From Paremcibacter congregatus (GTDB lineage Bacteria > Pseudomonadota > Alphaproteobacteria > Sphingomonadales > Emcibacteraceae): DNA of 64,000 nucleotides. This document shows, in pieces, positions 47,898 through 56,322 of the stretch. The notes under the pieces were generated by a model. That model had not been told where the DNA came from and did not search any database. It saw nothing but the letters and a program-made list of their open reading frames with translations. Numbering within the stretch: the stretch's first letter is position 1; each line of letters opens with the position of its first letter. The stretch spans positions 1,581,501 through 1,645,500 of the forward strand of contig NZ_CP041025.1 in NCBI RefSeq assembly GCF_006385135.1, in the 5' to 3' direction. The translations under genes were made by a program, and so were the position numbers.

Positions 47898-47910
47898 CGT
47901 CCAGTCTTTT
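47879..47910 (+). terminator. terminator overlapping the ppx stop codon
   Basis: A 9-bp perfect stem GGACGTCAG/CTGACGTCC with loop TATTAT (47879-47902), then AGTCTTTT. The last codons and TGA of ppx are inside the hairpin. The convergent rnd gene ends at 47915. Confidence 0.65.
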
Positions 47911-47914
47911 CGGT

Positions 47915-49105
47915 TTAGTCAGCGTCTTGGGCTGTGTCATCGTCTTGAGGGGCGGCGGTCATGTCCACCAGAGTGACTTCGCCGTCTTGCAGCACAAAGC
48001 CCATCTCGCCGCGTTTAACGGCCAGCGCCGCCTTGCCAAACAAGTCATAGCGCCATCCCGACAGGGCCTGAATATCGGCATCATCATTTTCGGCGAGCTT
48101 TTCAAGATCATCGACCGACGCAATCAGCTTCGGGGCGACATTCTCACGCTGACAGATCAGTTTCAGCAGCACTTTCAGCAATTCCATTACCGGATCGGTA
48201 TTCTGGGCCGGGGGGCGTCGGCGGGAAATGGCCGGCAGTTCATCGGCCGGACGGGCGGAGATGTCCTTGATGATTTCCAGCAGACGGTCGCCGCTTTTGC
48301 TCTTGCTGAACTGCGGCGACAGGCCGCGGATGCTGCCAAGGGCATTGGCATGTTCAGGCCGTACGGCGGAAACTTCAAGCAGCACTTCATCGCGCATCAC
48401 CCGGTTGCGGGGCAGATTGCGGCTCTGGGCTTCTTTTTCGCGCCATTCGGCCAGTTCGCGGGCGACGGCGTTAAACAGACGGTTGCTGCTGCGGATTTTA
48501 AGACGTTTCCAGGCGTTTTCCGGTCGGATGATAAAGGTTTCCGGATCGGAAAGTTCCGCCATCTCCTCGACGAGCCAGGCGCTTCTGCCGCTTTTTTCAA
48601 GCTGGGCTTTCAATTTCTTGTAAATCACCCGCAGATGGGTCACATCACCAAGAGCATAGTCAATCTGGCGCTGGCTCAAGGGCCGGCGCGACCAGTCGGT
48701 GATGCGGGTGCTTTTGTCCAGGGTGGCATTGGCGAGGCTGAGCACCAGCTTTTCATAGCCGATGCTGTCGCCGTAACCACAGACCATGGCCGCGACCTGA
48801 GAATCGAACAGCGGTTTGGGCACCACGCCTTTTTCAACCACGAAAATTTCGATGTCCTGACGTGAGGCGTGAAAAACCTTGATGATATTTTCATTGCGCA
48901 TCAGGTCGTAAAAAGGTTCAAGATCAATGCCGGGGGCCAGCGTGTCGATGGCGTGATATTCTTCTTCATTGGCCACCTGGATCAGGCAGAGCTTGGAATA
49001 ATAGGTCTTATCCCGCAGGAACTCGGTGTCGACGGTGATATATTCTGACGTGCTGAGACGATCGCACAGGGCTTGTAACTGGTCGTTTGATGTGATGACA
49101 CTCAT
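47915..49105 (-). CDS. rnd: ribonuclease D
   Basis: 3'-5' exoribonuclease involved in tRNA and stable RNA processing. 396 residues: DEDD exonuclease domain with D26 and E28 in TVDTEFLRDKTYYSKLCL, further acidic residues in FDSQVAAMVCGYGDSIGYE and in the YALGDVTHL segment, and an HRDC domain around 210-290. It diverges from aspS; the intergenic region 49106-49242 should hold both promoters. Confidence 0.94.
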   Translation of the reverse strand: MSVITSNDQLQALCDRLSTSEYITVDTEFLRDKTYYSKLCLIQVANEEEYHAIDTLAPGIDLEPFYDLMRNENIIKVFHASRQDIEIFVVEKGVVPKPLFDSQVAAMVCGYGDSIGYEKLVLSLANATLDKSTRITDWSRRPLSQRQIDYALGDVTHLRVIYKKLKAQLEKSGRSAWLVEEMAELSDPETFIIRPENAWKRLKIRSSNRLFNAVARELAEWREKEAQSRNLPRNRVMRDEVLLEVSAVRPEHANALGSIRGLSPQFSKSKSGDRLLEIIKDISARPADELPAISRRRPPAQNTDPVMELLKVLLKLICQRENVAPKLIASVDDLEKLAENDDADIQALSGWRYDLFGKAALAVKRGEMGFVLQDGEVTLVDMTAAPQDDDTAQDAD

Positions 49106-49242
49106 TATTTGGTACCTGAAACTTTCATTTTGATCTCTGGATCAACGGCGCACCACAGGCGCCAATTCAAAGAATAACTTGACAAGCGGGCAATAAAGCA
49201 CAAAAACACCATGATTTACACCTTAAAATTAGAAGATTGATT

Positions 49243-51027
49243 ATGCACGAATATAGAACACATACCTGTGAAGCGCTCCGAAAAGAAAATGTCGGCGATA
49301 TTGTTCTTCTTTCCGGTTGGGTTCACCGGAAACGGGATCATGGCGGACTGCTGTTTATTGACCTCCGGGACCATTATGGCCTGACCCAATGTGTGATCGA
49401 TACCGATAATCCCGGCTTTAAGGTGGCTGAGACATTGCGGGCAGAGTCCGTGATCCGCGTCAAAGGTAAAGTCGTCTCCCGCAGTGAAGACACCGTGAAT
49501 GAAAATCTGCCCACAGGTCATATCGAATTGTTCATTGAGGAACTCGACGTATTGTCTGCCGCGGCGGAATTGCCGCTGCCGGTTTTTGGCGAGCAGGAAT
49601 ATCCCGAAGATGTGCGCCTGACGTATCGTTTTCTCGACCTGCGCCGTGAGCGTATCCATAACAACATCGTGTTGCGCTCCGATGTGATTTCCAGCATGCG
49701 TCGTCGTATGGTCGATCTGGGCTTCCGTGAATATCAGACTCCGATCCTGACCGCGAGTTCGCCAGAAGGCGCGCGCGACTTTCTGGTGCCGAGCCGTCTG
49801 CATCCGGGTAAATTCTACGCCCTGCCACAGGCGCCGCAGCAGTTCAAGCAGCTGCTGATGATCGCCGGGTTCGACCGTTATTTCCAGATCGCCCCCTGTT
49901 TCCGCGATGAAGATGCCCGCGCCGATCGTTCCCCGGGCGAGTTCTATCAGCTTGATGTGGAAATGTCCTTCGTCACGCAGGAAGATGTTTTTGGCGCGAT
50001 TGAGCCGCTGATGATCGGCCTGTTTGAAGAATTTTCCACCAAGAAAATCACCCAGACGCCGTTCCCGCGCATTCCGTTCCTGGAAAGCATGCTGAAATAC
50101 GGCAATGACAAGCCGGACCTGCGTAACCCGATTGAGATTTGTGACGTGTCAGAAGTGTTCCGGGGCTCAGGCTTCGGCATTTTTGCCGGCGCCGTTGAAA
50201 AAGGCTCCGTCGTGCGCGCCATTCCCGCACCGGGGGCCGGCGGCTCTCAGGCCCGCAGCTTCTTCGATAAAATGAATGACTGGGCCCGCGGCGAAGGTTA
50301 TGCCGGTCTGGGCTACATCCGCTTCAAGGACGGGGAGGCCCTCGGCCCGATCGCCAAAAACCTTGATGACGCCCGTCTGGCGCAACTGAAAGAAATTGCC
50401 GGTCTTGGCGACAATGACGGCGTCTTCTTTGCCTGTGGTAAAGCCGGTGAGGCGGCCAAGCTCGCCGGTTTCGCCCGCACCAAAGTTGGGCAAGACCTGG
50501 ACTTGATCAATGAAGACGAATTTAAATTCTGCTGGATCGTTGATTTCCCCATGTATGAATATGATGAAGTCGAGAAGAAACTGGACTTCAGCCATAACCC
50601 GTTCTCCATGCCACAAGGCGGGATGGAAGCGCTGGAAACCATGAACCCGGAAGATATCCTCGGCTATCAGTATGACATCGTCTGTAACGGCATTGAACTG
50701 TCGTCCGGCGCGATCCGGAACCATAAACCGGAAATCATGTATAAGGCGTTTGAAATCGCCGGCTACGGTCCGGAAGTGATCGAGGAACGCTTCTCCGGCA
50801 TGCTCAACGCCCTGAAGTTCGGCGCGCCGCCCCATGGTGGCATTGCCCCGGGGGTTGACCGTATCGTGATGCTGCTGGCCGATGAGCCCAACATCCGCGA
50901 GGTCATTCTGTTCCCGATGAACCAGAAAGCCGAAGACCTGATGATGAAAGCCCCGAGCGAAGTGTCCATGAAGCAGCTGCGCGAACTTCACCTGCGCACC
51001 GTGGTGCCGGAAGCCGATAAAAGCTAA
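49243..51027 (+). CDS. aspS: aspartyl-tRNA synthetase
   Basis: Class IIb synthetase of 594 residues: N-terminal OB-fold anticodon-binding domain ([19 protein letters not shown]), bacterial GAD insertion in the middle, and class II motifs such as [19 protein letters not shown] and the C-terminal [14 protein letters not shown]. Whether it is discriminating or also charges tRNA(Asn) depends on the presence of asnS elsewhere. ATG at 49243; a TTG two codons earlier is in frame. A 13-base duplication spans the stop codon. Confidence 0.95.
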   Translation: MHEYRTHTCEALRKENVGDIVLLSGWVHRKRDHGGLLFIDLRDHYGLTQCVIDTDNPGFKVAETLRAESVIRVKGKVVSRSEDTVNENLPTGHIELFIEELDVLSAAAELPLPVFGEQEYPEDVRLTYRFLDLRRERIHNNIVLRSDVISSMRRRMVDLGFREYQTPILTASSPEGARDFLVPSRLHPGKFYALPQAPQQFKQLLMIAGFDRYFQIAPCFRDEDARADRSPGEFYQLDVEMSFVTQEDVFGAIEPLMIGLFEEFSTKKITQTPFPRIPFLESMLKYGNDKPDLRNPIEICDVSEVFRGSGFGIFAGAVEKGSVVRAIPAPGAGGSQARSFFDKMNDWARGEGYAGLGYIRFKDGEALGPIAKNLDDARLAQLKEIAGLGDNDGVFFACGKAGEAAKLAGFARTKVGQDLDLINEDEFKFCWIVDFPMYEYDEVEKKLDFSHNPFSMPQGGMEALETMNPEDILGYQYDIVCNGIELSSGAIRNHKPEIMYKAFEIAGYGPEVIEERFSGMLNALKFGAPPHGGIAPGVDRIVMLLADEPNIREVILFPMNQKAEDLMMKAPSEVSMKQLRELHLRTVVPEADKS

Positions 51028-51045
51028 CACTCAAAAGCTAACACT
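51019..51045 (+). repeat. 13-bp direct duplication at the aspS stop codon
   Basis: AAAAGCTAACACT occurs at 51019-51031 and again at 51033-51045, with a single C between. The first copy contains the aspS stop (TAA at 51025-51027). Looks like a slippage product. Confidence 0.9.
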
Positions 51046-51061
51046 GGCAGTGAAACAATTC

Positions 51062-51093
51062 AGGCGGGCAGGGTGATCTCTGTCCGCCTTTTT
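51062..51093 (+). terminator. intrinsic terminator of aspS
   Basis: Stem GGCGGGCAG/CTGTCCGCC (one G-U pair), loop GGTGATCT, then five T. Confidence 0.85.
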
Positions 51094-51100
51094 ATGTCCT

Positions 51101-52108
51101 TTACGCCTTCTGGCAGTAAGCCCGGAAGGCGTCGGTGACTTTATCCATATCGTCGGATGTCACATCCCGGTGGGTCACGAGGCGGCAGGGGTTGCCGGAA
51201 CTAATCGTGATGCCCCGCTGCATCATAAAGTCCTGGAGAGGTTTCGAGGGCTGCTCCGGCGTGGTGACAAAGACCATATTGGTCTGGGCCGGGCTGACCT
51301 CCAGCCCGTCTATGTCGGCGAGACCGGCGGCAAGTTTTGTGGCATTGTCATGATCAATGGCCAGCTGGTCCACATGGTTCTCCAGCGCATAAAGCCCTGC
51401 TGCGGCCAGAATGCCCGCCTGTCGCATGCCGCCGCCGAGCATCTTGCGCCAACGCCGGGCGGCGCGGATCAGGTCATCACTTCCCACCAGCAACGACCCC
51501 ACCGGCGCGCCCAGCCCCTTGGACAGGCAAATGGATATGCTGTCGAACGGCGCGGCGATGACAGAGATATCCACCCCGAGCCCCACGGCCGCATTAAAGG
51601 CCCGCGCCCCGTCCAGATGCAGCGCCAGCCCGTGACGGTCACACAGTGCCCGTGCCTGACTGAGATACGCAAGCGGCAAAATCTTGCCACTCACGGTATT
51701 TTCCAGACAGAGCAGACGGGTGCGGGCATAATGAATGTCGTCGGGTTTGATGGCCTGGGCCACCTGGGTCAGATCAAGACTGCCGTCGGCGGAAAATTCC
51801 AGCGGTTGCGGCTGAATACTGCCCAGAACCGCCGCCCCGCCGCCTTCATAGCGGTAGGTATGGGCCTGTTGACCGACGATATATTCTTCTCCGCGCCCGC
51901 AATGGCAGAGCAGGGCCAGAAGGTTGGTCTGGGTACCGCTGGGGGCGAAGAGGGCCGCTTGCTTGCCCAGCCGCTCCGCCGCCATCTGTTCCAGCCGGTT
52001 GACCGTCGGGTCTTCGCCGTAGACATCATCCCCGACCGTCGCTGCCGCCATGACGGCCCGCATTTCTTTTGTCGGCTGGGTGACGGTATCACTGCGTAAA
52101 TCGATCAT
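51101..52108 (-). CDS. ltaE: low-specificity L-threonine aldolase
   Basis: PLP enzyme cleaving threonine (and allo-threonine) to glycine and acetaldehyde. 335 residues with [17 protein letters not shown] at the N-terminus, [16 protein letters not shown] in the middle, and the PLP lysine K197 in [15 protein letters not shown] start at 52108. Convergent with aspS; stands alone. Confidence 0.92.
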   Translation of the reverse strand: MIDLRSDTVTQPTKEMRAVMAAATVGDDVYGEDPTVNRLEQMAAERLGKQAALFAPSGTQTNLLALLCHCGRGEEYIVGQQAHTYRYEGGGAAVLGSIQPQPLEFSADGSLDLTQVAQAIKPDDIHYARTRLLCLENTVSGKILPLAYLSQARALCDRHGLALHLDGARAFNAAVGLGVDISVIAAPFDSISICLSKGLGAPVGSLLVGSDDLIRAARRWRKMLGGGMRQAGILAAAGLYALENHVDQLAIDHDNATKLAAGLADIDGLEVSPAQTNMVFVTTPEQPSKPLQDFMMQRGITISSGNPCRLVTHRDVTSDDMDKVTDAFRAYCQKA

Positions 52109-52529
52109 GGGGGGCTTTACTTTCTGTTTGGGGCGGAATCCGCTTTGCTGTGAAAGAGGCGGCGTAATTTTGTCTTATGTCAACAGCTTATCACGTGGGG
52201 AAGCGGTGTCACAAGAGGATATACCATCCTTATACCCTCTGCATTTTCGATCACCCCGGACCCGGGGCGGCAGCGACGGAGACGATCCGGGGTCCAGAGA
52301 TTTGGACAAGCCTCCGTCAGAGGCGAAGACATCATTGTTTTCTGGATTCCGCGTCGTAACCTGCCTACGGCAGGGCACGGAATGACGGGGGAAATCACCT
52401 TTCACGCCGGGCCGGGTGCAGTGGGGTATAACCTCAGGGTAGGTCCGGGATAGGGAAAAATAAACGGTGACGGGGGCCTTTTCCTATCCTATCATGAGCC
52501 CGGGATTTAACAAACGGGATAAAATAACC
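52109..52529. other. non-coding spacer with repeat elements
   Basis: 421 bases between ltaE and the DsrE-family gene. The centre is occupied by palindromic repeat copy 3. The remainder shows no convincing ORF, RNA gene or promoter on inspection. Confidence 0.5.
52250..52394. repeat. palindromic elements (dispersed repeat family, copy 3)
   Basis: Unit one, 52250-52296, pairs CACCCCGGA with TCCGGGGTC. Unit two, 52342-52394, is CTGGATTCCG with CGGAATGACGGGGGAAA after a GC-rich loop. The second unit shares the GGATTCC...GGAATGACGGGG scaffold with copies near 8406 and 36763. The outer ends of the pair are again roughly inverted. Confidence 0.55.
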
Positions 52530-53093
52530 ATGAAAATACGCCACCTTATGCCAAAAATTGCCTTGTGGGGATACCTGTTAGGAGCCAGTCTGACCTCTCC
52601 GGTTTGGGCGGGGGAGAGCGCCTTCCAGGCTGGACCGGTCTTCCCGACCTTTGGCAAGATCGCGCCGGTGGTGTCGGATATGGCCGTCACCACCGAAACC
52701 CGCTTGCAGGTGGCCTTCGATGTCGGCAAGGCCGGGGACGTGGGGAAGCTGAACCGCACCCTGAACAGTGCGGCCCGTTTTATCAATATGCATGCGGCAG
52801 CCGGGGTACCTGTGGACAATATCAAGGTCGCTGTTGTGGTGCATGGCGGCGCGTCCTTTGACCTCACACGGGACAGTCGCTACGGACAGAAGAAGGACGG
52901 GGCCCAAAACGCCAACCGGGCCGCCATCAAGGCTCTGACGGAGAAGGGGGTGGAGATATATCTTTGCGGCCAGTCCGCCGCCTATCATGATATTAAAAAA
53001 ATAGATTTGCTGCCCGGCGTAAACCTCGCCTTGTCTGCCATGACCGCCCATGCCCTGCTGCAACAGAAGGGCTATACACTTAATCCTTTTTGA
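52530..53093 (+). CDS. exported DsrE-family protein
   Basis: 187 residues. N-terminal signal peptide (MKIRHLMPKIALWGYLLGAS, then LTSPVWAGES), so probably periplasmic. The mature part has the DsrE/DsrF-like fold pattern: LQVAFDVGKAGDVGKLNRTL, VAVVVHGGASFDLT and a conserved cysteine in EIYLCGQSAAYHD. DsrE proteins carry persulfide sulfur in some pathways; periplasmic members have unknown roles. I chose the ATG at 52530 since it begins the signal peptide. No linked sulfur genes are in the window. Confidence 0.8.
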   Translation: MKIRHLMPKIALWGYLLGASLTSPVWAGESAFQAGPVFPTFGKIAPVVSDMAVTTETRLQVAFDVGKAGDVGKLNRTLNSAARFINMHAAAGVPVDNIKVAVVVHGGASFDLTRDSRYGQKKDGAQNANRAAIKALTEKGVEIYLCGQSAAYHDIKKIDLLPGVNLALSAMTAHALLQQKGYTLNPF

Positions 53094-53116
53094 GGGGGCG
53101 GGGCGCAGGGTTTTGT

Positions 53117-53236
53117 GAGGATATCTTCAACGATTTATTTGCGCGGTATGGAGATAATGTACAATTGAGATCAAGTATTCGCTATGCAATCGCAGATATA
53201 GATCTGAATTGGTTTGGAAAAGAACTTACAAAATAA
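53117..53236 (+). pseudogene. possible 3' remnant of a lost gene
   Basis: 39 open codons ending in TAA, reading EDIFNDLFARYGDNVQLRSS, then IRYAIADIDLNWFGKELTK. There is no start codon in frame. Composition is AT-rich, unlike the preceding DsrE gene, so this may be the tail of an acquired gene whose front was deleted. Family not recognised. Chance cannot be excluded at this length. Confidence 0.3.
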
Positions 53237-53301
53237 ATTGATGTGGGGGAAGTTAATAGATAATTTTGGAATGAGCCAATATATTTCCTACTAATCCTCC
53301 C

Positions 53302-53329
53302 TTGACAACCACAACCTATCCGTTATAAG
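53302..53329 (+). promoter_or_regulatory. strong sigma70-type promoter of the C4-like leader
   Basis: Consensus -35 TTGACA (53302-53307), a 16-base spacer and -10 TATAAG (53324-53329). Predicted transcription start near 53336, just before the structured region. It is one of the clearest promoters in the window. Confidence 0.7.
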
Positions 53330-53336
53330 ATTTTCC

Positions 53337-53423
53337 TGCATCGGCAAAATCCGGTGTCGGGATTGGTACCCCGTACAAGCTACAGGCGTCCAGACATGCG
53401 CCTCTTTAGACGCGTGTTTTTTT
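53337..53423 (+). ncRNA. C4-like antisense RNA (phage-type regulatory RNA)
   Basis: The region starts just after the promoter and ends with competing hairpins (AGGCG/CGCCT and GCGTC/GACGC) and a run of seven T at 53417-53423. Two stretches are complementary to the leader further downstream: TTGGTACCCCGTAC (53363-53376) against GTACGGTAGTACCAA (53485-53499), and CTACAGG (53380-53386) against CCTGTAG (53479-53485). This order, with two antisense stretches in a short RNA upstream of their targets in the same transcript, is the hallmark of phage C4 RNAs, which repress translation of an antirepressor. The family assignment is by architecture and recall and has not been checked with a covariance model. 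Confidence 0.55.
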
Positions 53424-53566
53424 ACGACCATTTGTTCTATGGCCGGGGGCGTTCAGGCACCCGTTAGGGTGGCCGTCTCCTGTAGTACGGTAGTACCAAC
53501 CTGTTCGTTCCCGGTCACCAGATTTGGTACTCTGGCTCCGGGGTGATTTTAACTACAGGAACTATC
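53424..53566 (+). promoter_or_regulatory. structured leader targeted by the C4-like RNA
   Basis: Contains CACCCGTTAGGGTG (hairpin, 53459-53472), the two target stretches complementary to the upstream RNA (53479-53499), and a further hairpin TCACCAGA/TCTGG...GGTGA (53515-53545) just ahead of the ACAGGA ribosome binding site at 53555-53560. Leaders of this layout precede small phage ORFs in other bacteria. Confidence 0.45.
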
Positions 53567-53662
53567 ATGACAGAAAAGCGCACTAAATTTTGCCTCCCCC
53601 TTTGTATATCCACCTGCCGGCAGTCCATAAATGTCGTGATTGAGTTCGCGGATAAAGCGTAG
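53567..53662 (+). CDS. 31-residue ORF under the C4-like leader
   Basis: ATG at 53567 with AGGA seven bases upstream, ending TAG at 53660-53662. Peptide MTEKRTKFCLPLCISTCRQS, then INVVIEFADKA. Basic N-terminus and three cysteines. Not recognised. It is either a real micropeptide, the truncated start of a longer phage gene, or a leader ORF. A strong terminator follows 20 bases later, so in its present form the transcript encodes only this. Confidence 0.4.
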   Translation: MTEKRTKFCLPLCISTCRQSINVVIEFADKA

Positions 53663-53682
53663 GCGCGGCAAGTCTAACCTTG

Positions 53683-53714
53683 GGGAGCGGAGGGTTTGTT
53701 TTCCGCTCCCTTTT
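53683..53714 (+). terminator. intrinsic terminator after the 31-codon ORF
   Basis: Perfect 9-bp stem GGGAGCGGA/TCCGCTCCC with a 10-base loop, followed by four T. Confidence 0.85.
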
Positions 53715-53747
53715 CAGGATGAGAGCTAAAGTATTAGGGGAAATGTC

Positions 53748-54005
53748 ATGAGTGACCATGACCGGGTGAGGGCGCAGCTCAAGGCTATCGATAGGCATAT
53801 CGGGGCGCGGTTAAGGTTGATCCGCACCCGGCGCGAAATCAGTCAGTCGGAACTTGGATCTTATCTGGGGGTGAGTTTTCAGCAGGTGCAGAAATATGAA
53901 CAGGGTCGCAACCGGCTATCGGCAAGCCGCCTGCTGCTGGTCTCGAAATGCTGTCATGTGCCGCTGCATTTTTTCTTTCAGAGGATGAAGACAGAGAGCG
54001 GGTAA
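53748..54005 (+). CDS. Xre-family helix-turn-helix regulator
   Basis: 85 residues, essentially one HTH_3 domain: GARLRLIRTRREISQSELGS, with YLGVSFQQVQKYEQGRNRLS as the recognition helix region. The SFQQVQKYEQG pattern is typical of small alphaproteobacterial Xre proteins. A strong AGGGGA ribosome binding site precedes the ATG. It lies 33 bases after the preceding terminator, so its own promoter or read-through is needed. It may regulate the upstream leader, by position only. Confidence 0.85.
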   Translation: MSDHDRVRAQLKAIDRHIGARLRLIRTRREISQSELGSYLGVSFQQVQKYEQGRNRLSASRLLLVSKCCHVPLHFFFQRMKTESG

Positions 54006-54024
54006 ACGCCAGACACACAAAAAC

Positions 54025-54045
54025 AGGCATGGGATTCCCATGCCT
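54025..54045. terminator. bidirectional terminator
   Basis: AGGCATGGG/CCCATGCCT with loop ATT between the convergent Xre and 54075-54263 genes. T-rich on the minus-strand side (GTTTTTGTG) and short T-run on the plus side. Confidence 0.7.
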
Positions 54046-54074
54046 TTCCTTGCATTATATCAGTTGTAAGAAGA

Positions 54075-54263
54075 TTAGACCTTGATATCGATCTTGTTGC
54101 CAAGGTTCGGGCCGGTTTCGGCTTCGACTTCTTTGCGTTCAACCGTTGTATCATCGGCTTGCTTGGCCAGAATTTCCCGGACAGAAACCGTATTTTCCTG
54201 ACTGCTGCTGCGGTCGACCTGAACTTGGGTAGACGCACTACTTGCGGACGCTATATCAACCAT
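54075..54263 (-). CDS. small hypothetical protein, 62 residues
   Basis: ATG at 54263 with AAGGATC at good spacing. Hydrophilic, Ser-, Glu- and Val-rich (MVDIASASSASTQVQVDRSS, then QENTVSVREILAKQADDT), no membrane segment or cysteine. Not recognised. The clear ribosome binding site and convergent terminator support expression. Its promoter would lie in the AT-rich 54264-54440 region, shared with the divergent TPR/SPOR gene. Confidence 0.6.
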   Translation of the reverse strand: MVDIASASSASTQVQVDRSSSQENTVSVREILAKQADDTTVERKEVEAETGPNLGNKIDIKV

Positions 54264-54463
54264 TCTGTGATCCTTATAATTTACTACACCGTCGAGACTA
54301 TAACATATATTTTAACAAATCTTTAACGTTTGTTAAAAATTTAAGACAAGTTTTATCAAAAGAGAAGGCTGGTTATGGTTAATGCTTCGGTGTATGTTAT
54401 ATAATCATATGGTCGGATTGAATAATTTAAGAAACCAGCGAAAACACCTAGAGCGGGGCCCAG

Positions 54464-55816
54464 ATGCGTAACAGAGCAAACAACAGAATAATTACCGTAA
54501 TCTGCGGCTGTCTTTTAATGGCGGCCTGCGGCGGAGAACGGCGGGTTGAGGGGGAAATGGCGTTTGATCCCGGGTCCCTGATGACCATGGCGGAAAGCTT
54601 TCTGAAAGCCGGAGATTACAGCAACGCCATGCGGCTGTATCAGCGGGCGGCGACTGAAAGCCCGACCCATGTGCCCTCCAGGCTTGGTCTGGCGAAAACC
54701 TATCAGGCGCTGGGCGCCACCGACGCGGCGTTGAATTTCTATGATCAGGTCTTGCGGCTTGATCCCGCCAATCTGGAAGCCAAGCTCGGCACCGGGCAGA
54801 TGCTGATCACCAAGAACAGGCCACGGGATGCGATTCCGTTCCTCAGCGAACTGTCAAAGAGTGATCCGGAAAATTACCGCATTTTCAATATGCTGGGGCT
54901 GGCGCATGATCTGTTGGGGGAACAGGAAGATGCGCAAATGAATTATGGCCGTGGGCTGGAACTGGTGCCGGATAATATTTCCCTGCTCAATAATCTTGCC
55001 CTGTCCTTTGCTTTCGAAGAACAATATGCCCCGGCGATCAAACTGCTCAGCAAGGCGATTAATCTGGACTATACCGTGACCAAGGCGCAGCAGAATCTGG
55101 TGCTGGTTTATGTTCTGTCCGGGGAAGAAGAGGCCGGGCGGCAAATTGGCGCCGGACTGATGACCGAGGAAGAAATGGTCAATAACATCCGGCATTATAA
55201 CTGGGTCAAGACCCTGCCGGCGGCGGAACGGGCCCAGGCGATTTATCTCGGCATCAAGAATTTTCCCCTGAAATCGGATCAGTCCACCGGACGCGAGCGG
55301 GCCACATCCCATACCACGGCGCCGCAGGAGACATCGACCGACCCCAAGAAGGCCCAGTTGCAGGCTTTATTGGCCAAGGAAGCGGAGCTGACAGATCACG
55401 ACGGGACACCGCGGACGGATGCGCCGCTCAGACAGGGACCGCCACAAAATATCCGCGATACTCAGGAAGGTGAAATGAAGGCGTCTCAGGCCGCGGATGG
55501 CCAACCGGTCGAGGCCGCCGCGCCTCCAACGCCGGTAACCGACTATGCGCCGGTGCGCTACCGTCACCGGGTGCAGCTCGGGGCGTATCCATCGGTGGCG
55601 GTTGCCGAGGCGGGCTGGGACAAGCTTAAAGGGCGCAGTGGCGGCTTGCTTGAGCCTTACACGTCATTGGTCAAACTGGTGACTTTGGCGGATGGCCGGA
55701 CGTTGTTTCGGCTTTTCGTCGGCGGGATCGAGGATAAAAGCCTGGCCGAAACCACTTGTACGGCGCTGCAGGAAGAAAATGTCGATTGTCTGGTGCTGAG
55801 AACGGTGGCGGAATAG
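54464..55816 (+). CDS. TPR- and SPOR-domain lipoprotein (TadD-like)
   Basis: 450 residues. Lipoprotein signal with lipobox LMAAC (C22). Residues about 40-220 form tetratricopeptide repeats (AGDYSNAMRLYQRAATESPT; ATDAALNFYDQVLRLDPANL; EDAQMNYGRGLELVPDN). A Pro/Ala/Thr-rich linker follows, then a C-terminal SPOR domain (RHRVQLGAYPSVAVAEAGWD). The TPR part resembles TadD pilus lipoproteins, but no tad genes are near, and the SPOR domain points to septal peptidoglycan. I leave the gene unnamed. Confidence 0.8.
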   Translation: MRNRANNRIITVICGCLLMAACGGERRVEGEMAFDPGSLMTMAESFLKAGDYSNAMRLYQRAATESPTHVPSRLGLAKTYQALGATDAALNFYDQVLRLDPANLEAKLGTGQMLITKNRPRDAIPFLSELSKSDPENYRIFNMLGLAHDLLGEQEDAQMNYGRGLELVPDNISLLNNLALSFAFEEQYAPAIKLLSKAINLDYTVTKAQQNLVLVYVLSGEEEAGRQIGAGLMTEEEMVNNIRHYNWVKTLPAAERAQAIYLGIKNFPLKSDQSTGRERATSHTTAPQETSTDPKKAQLQALLAKEAELTDHDGTPRTDAPLRQGPPQNIRDTQEGEMKASQAADGQPVEAAAPPTPVTDYAPVRYRHRVQLGAYPSVAVAEAGWDKLKGRSGGLLEPYTSLVKLVTLADGRTLFRLFVGGIEDKSLAETTCTALQEENVDCLVLRTVAE

Positions 55817-55948
55817 AGAGGCAGTGATGAAAGATCACAAAGGGGTAAAATTCTGCTTTCCTATTTCCGGCAAGTGAAATATGAAAGGGCATGAAATAAC
55901 CAGCCCGGTCATCAAGAAATAGTTACGAAGAAGCAGTCAGGACGATTA

Positions 55949-56296
55949 ATGAGTTCCCATAAAATCTTTACAGAGAAACGCAAGGCCATCGAATATCCCG
56001 CGCGGAAATGTACAACGATGGCTGAATTGCGCGACGAGATTGATCAGCTGGACCGGGTGATTGTCGAACTGTTGAGCGTGCGTCAGGGCTGTATGGAGCA
56101 GGCGGCGGAGATCAAGCAGGACCGCAATCTGGTGCGTGATGAGGAACGTGTCGAAGATGTGGTGGCGAAGGTGTTGGCGCATGCCGATAAAGTCGGGGCC
56201 CATCCGGAACTGGTGGAAATGCTGTATCGTGACATGATTGAGTGGTGCATCAACTACGAGATGACTGTATTTGACAGTGCGCGCGACGGCGACTGA
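55949..56296 (+). CDS. chorismate mutase (AroQ class)
   Basis: 115-residue helical enzyme converting chorismate to prephenate. The core starts at MAELRDEIDQLDRVIVELLS and contains MEQAAEIKQDRNLVRDEERV with the catalytic Arg/Lys residues. An N-terminal extension of 23 residues before MAELRD is usual in alphaproteobacteria. Alternative start: the ATG at residue 24. Confidence 0.88.
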   Translation: MSSHKIFTEKRKAIEYPARKCTTMAELRDEIDQLDRVIVELLSVRQGCMEQAAEIKQDRNLVRDEERVEDVVAKVLAHADKVGAHPELVEMLYRDMIEWCINYEMTVFDSARDGD

Positions 56297-56322
56297 CCCC
56301 GTAACTGTTATTGTTTACTGAT

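Noticed and set aside
53094-54280. A complete prophage or satellite element
   Set aside because: No integrase, capsid, replication or attachment-site repeat could be found; only a control-region-like segment is present.
54464-55816. Naming the TPR lipoprotein tadD
   Set aside because: The TPR part fits, but no tad pilus genes are in the window and the C-terminal SPOR domain points elsewhere.
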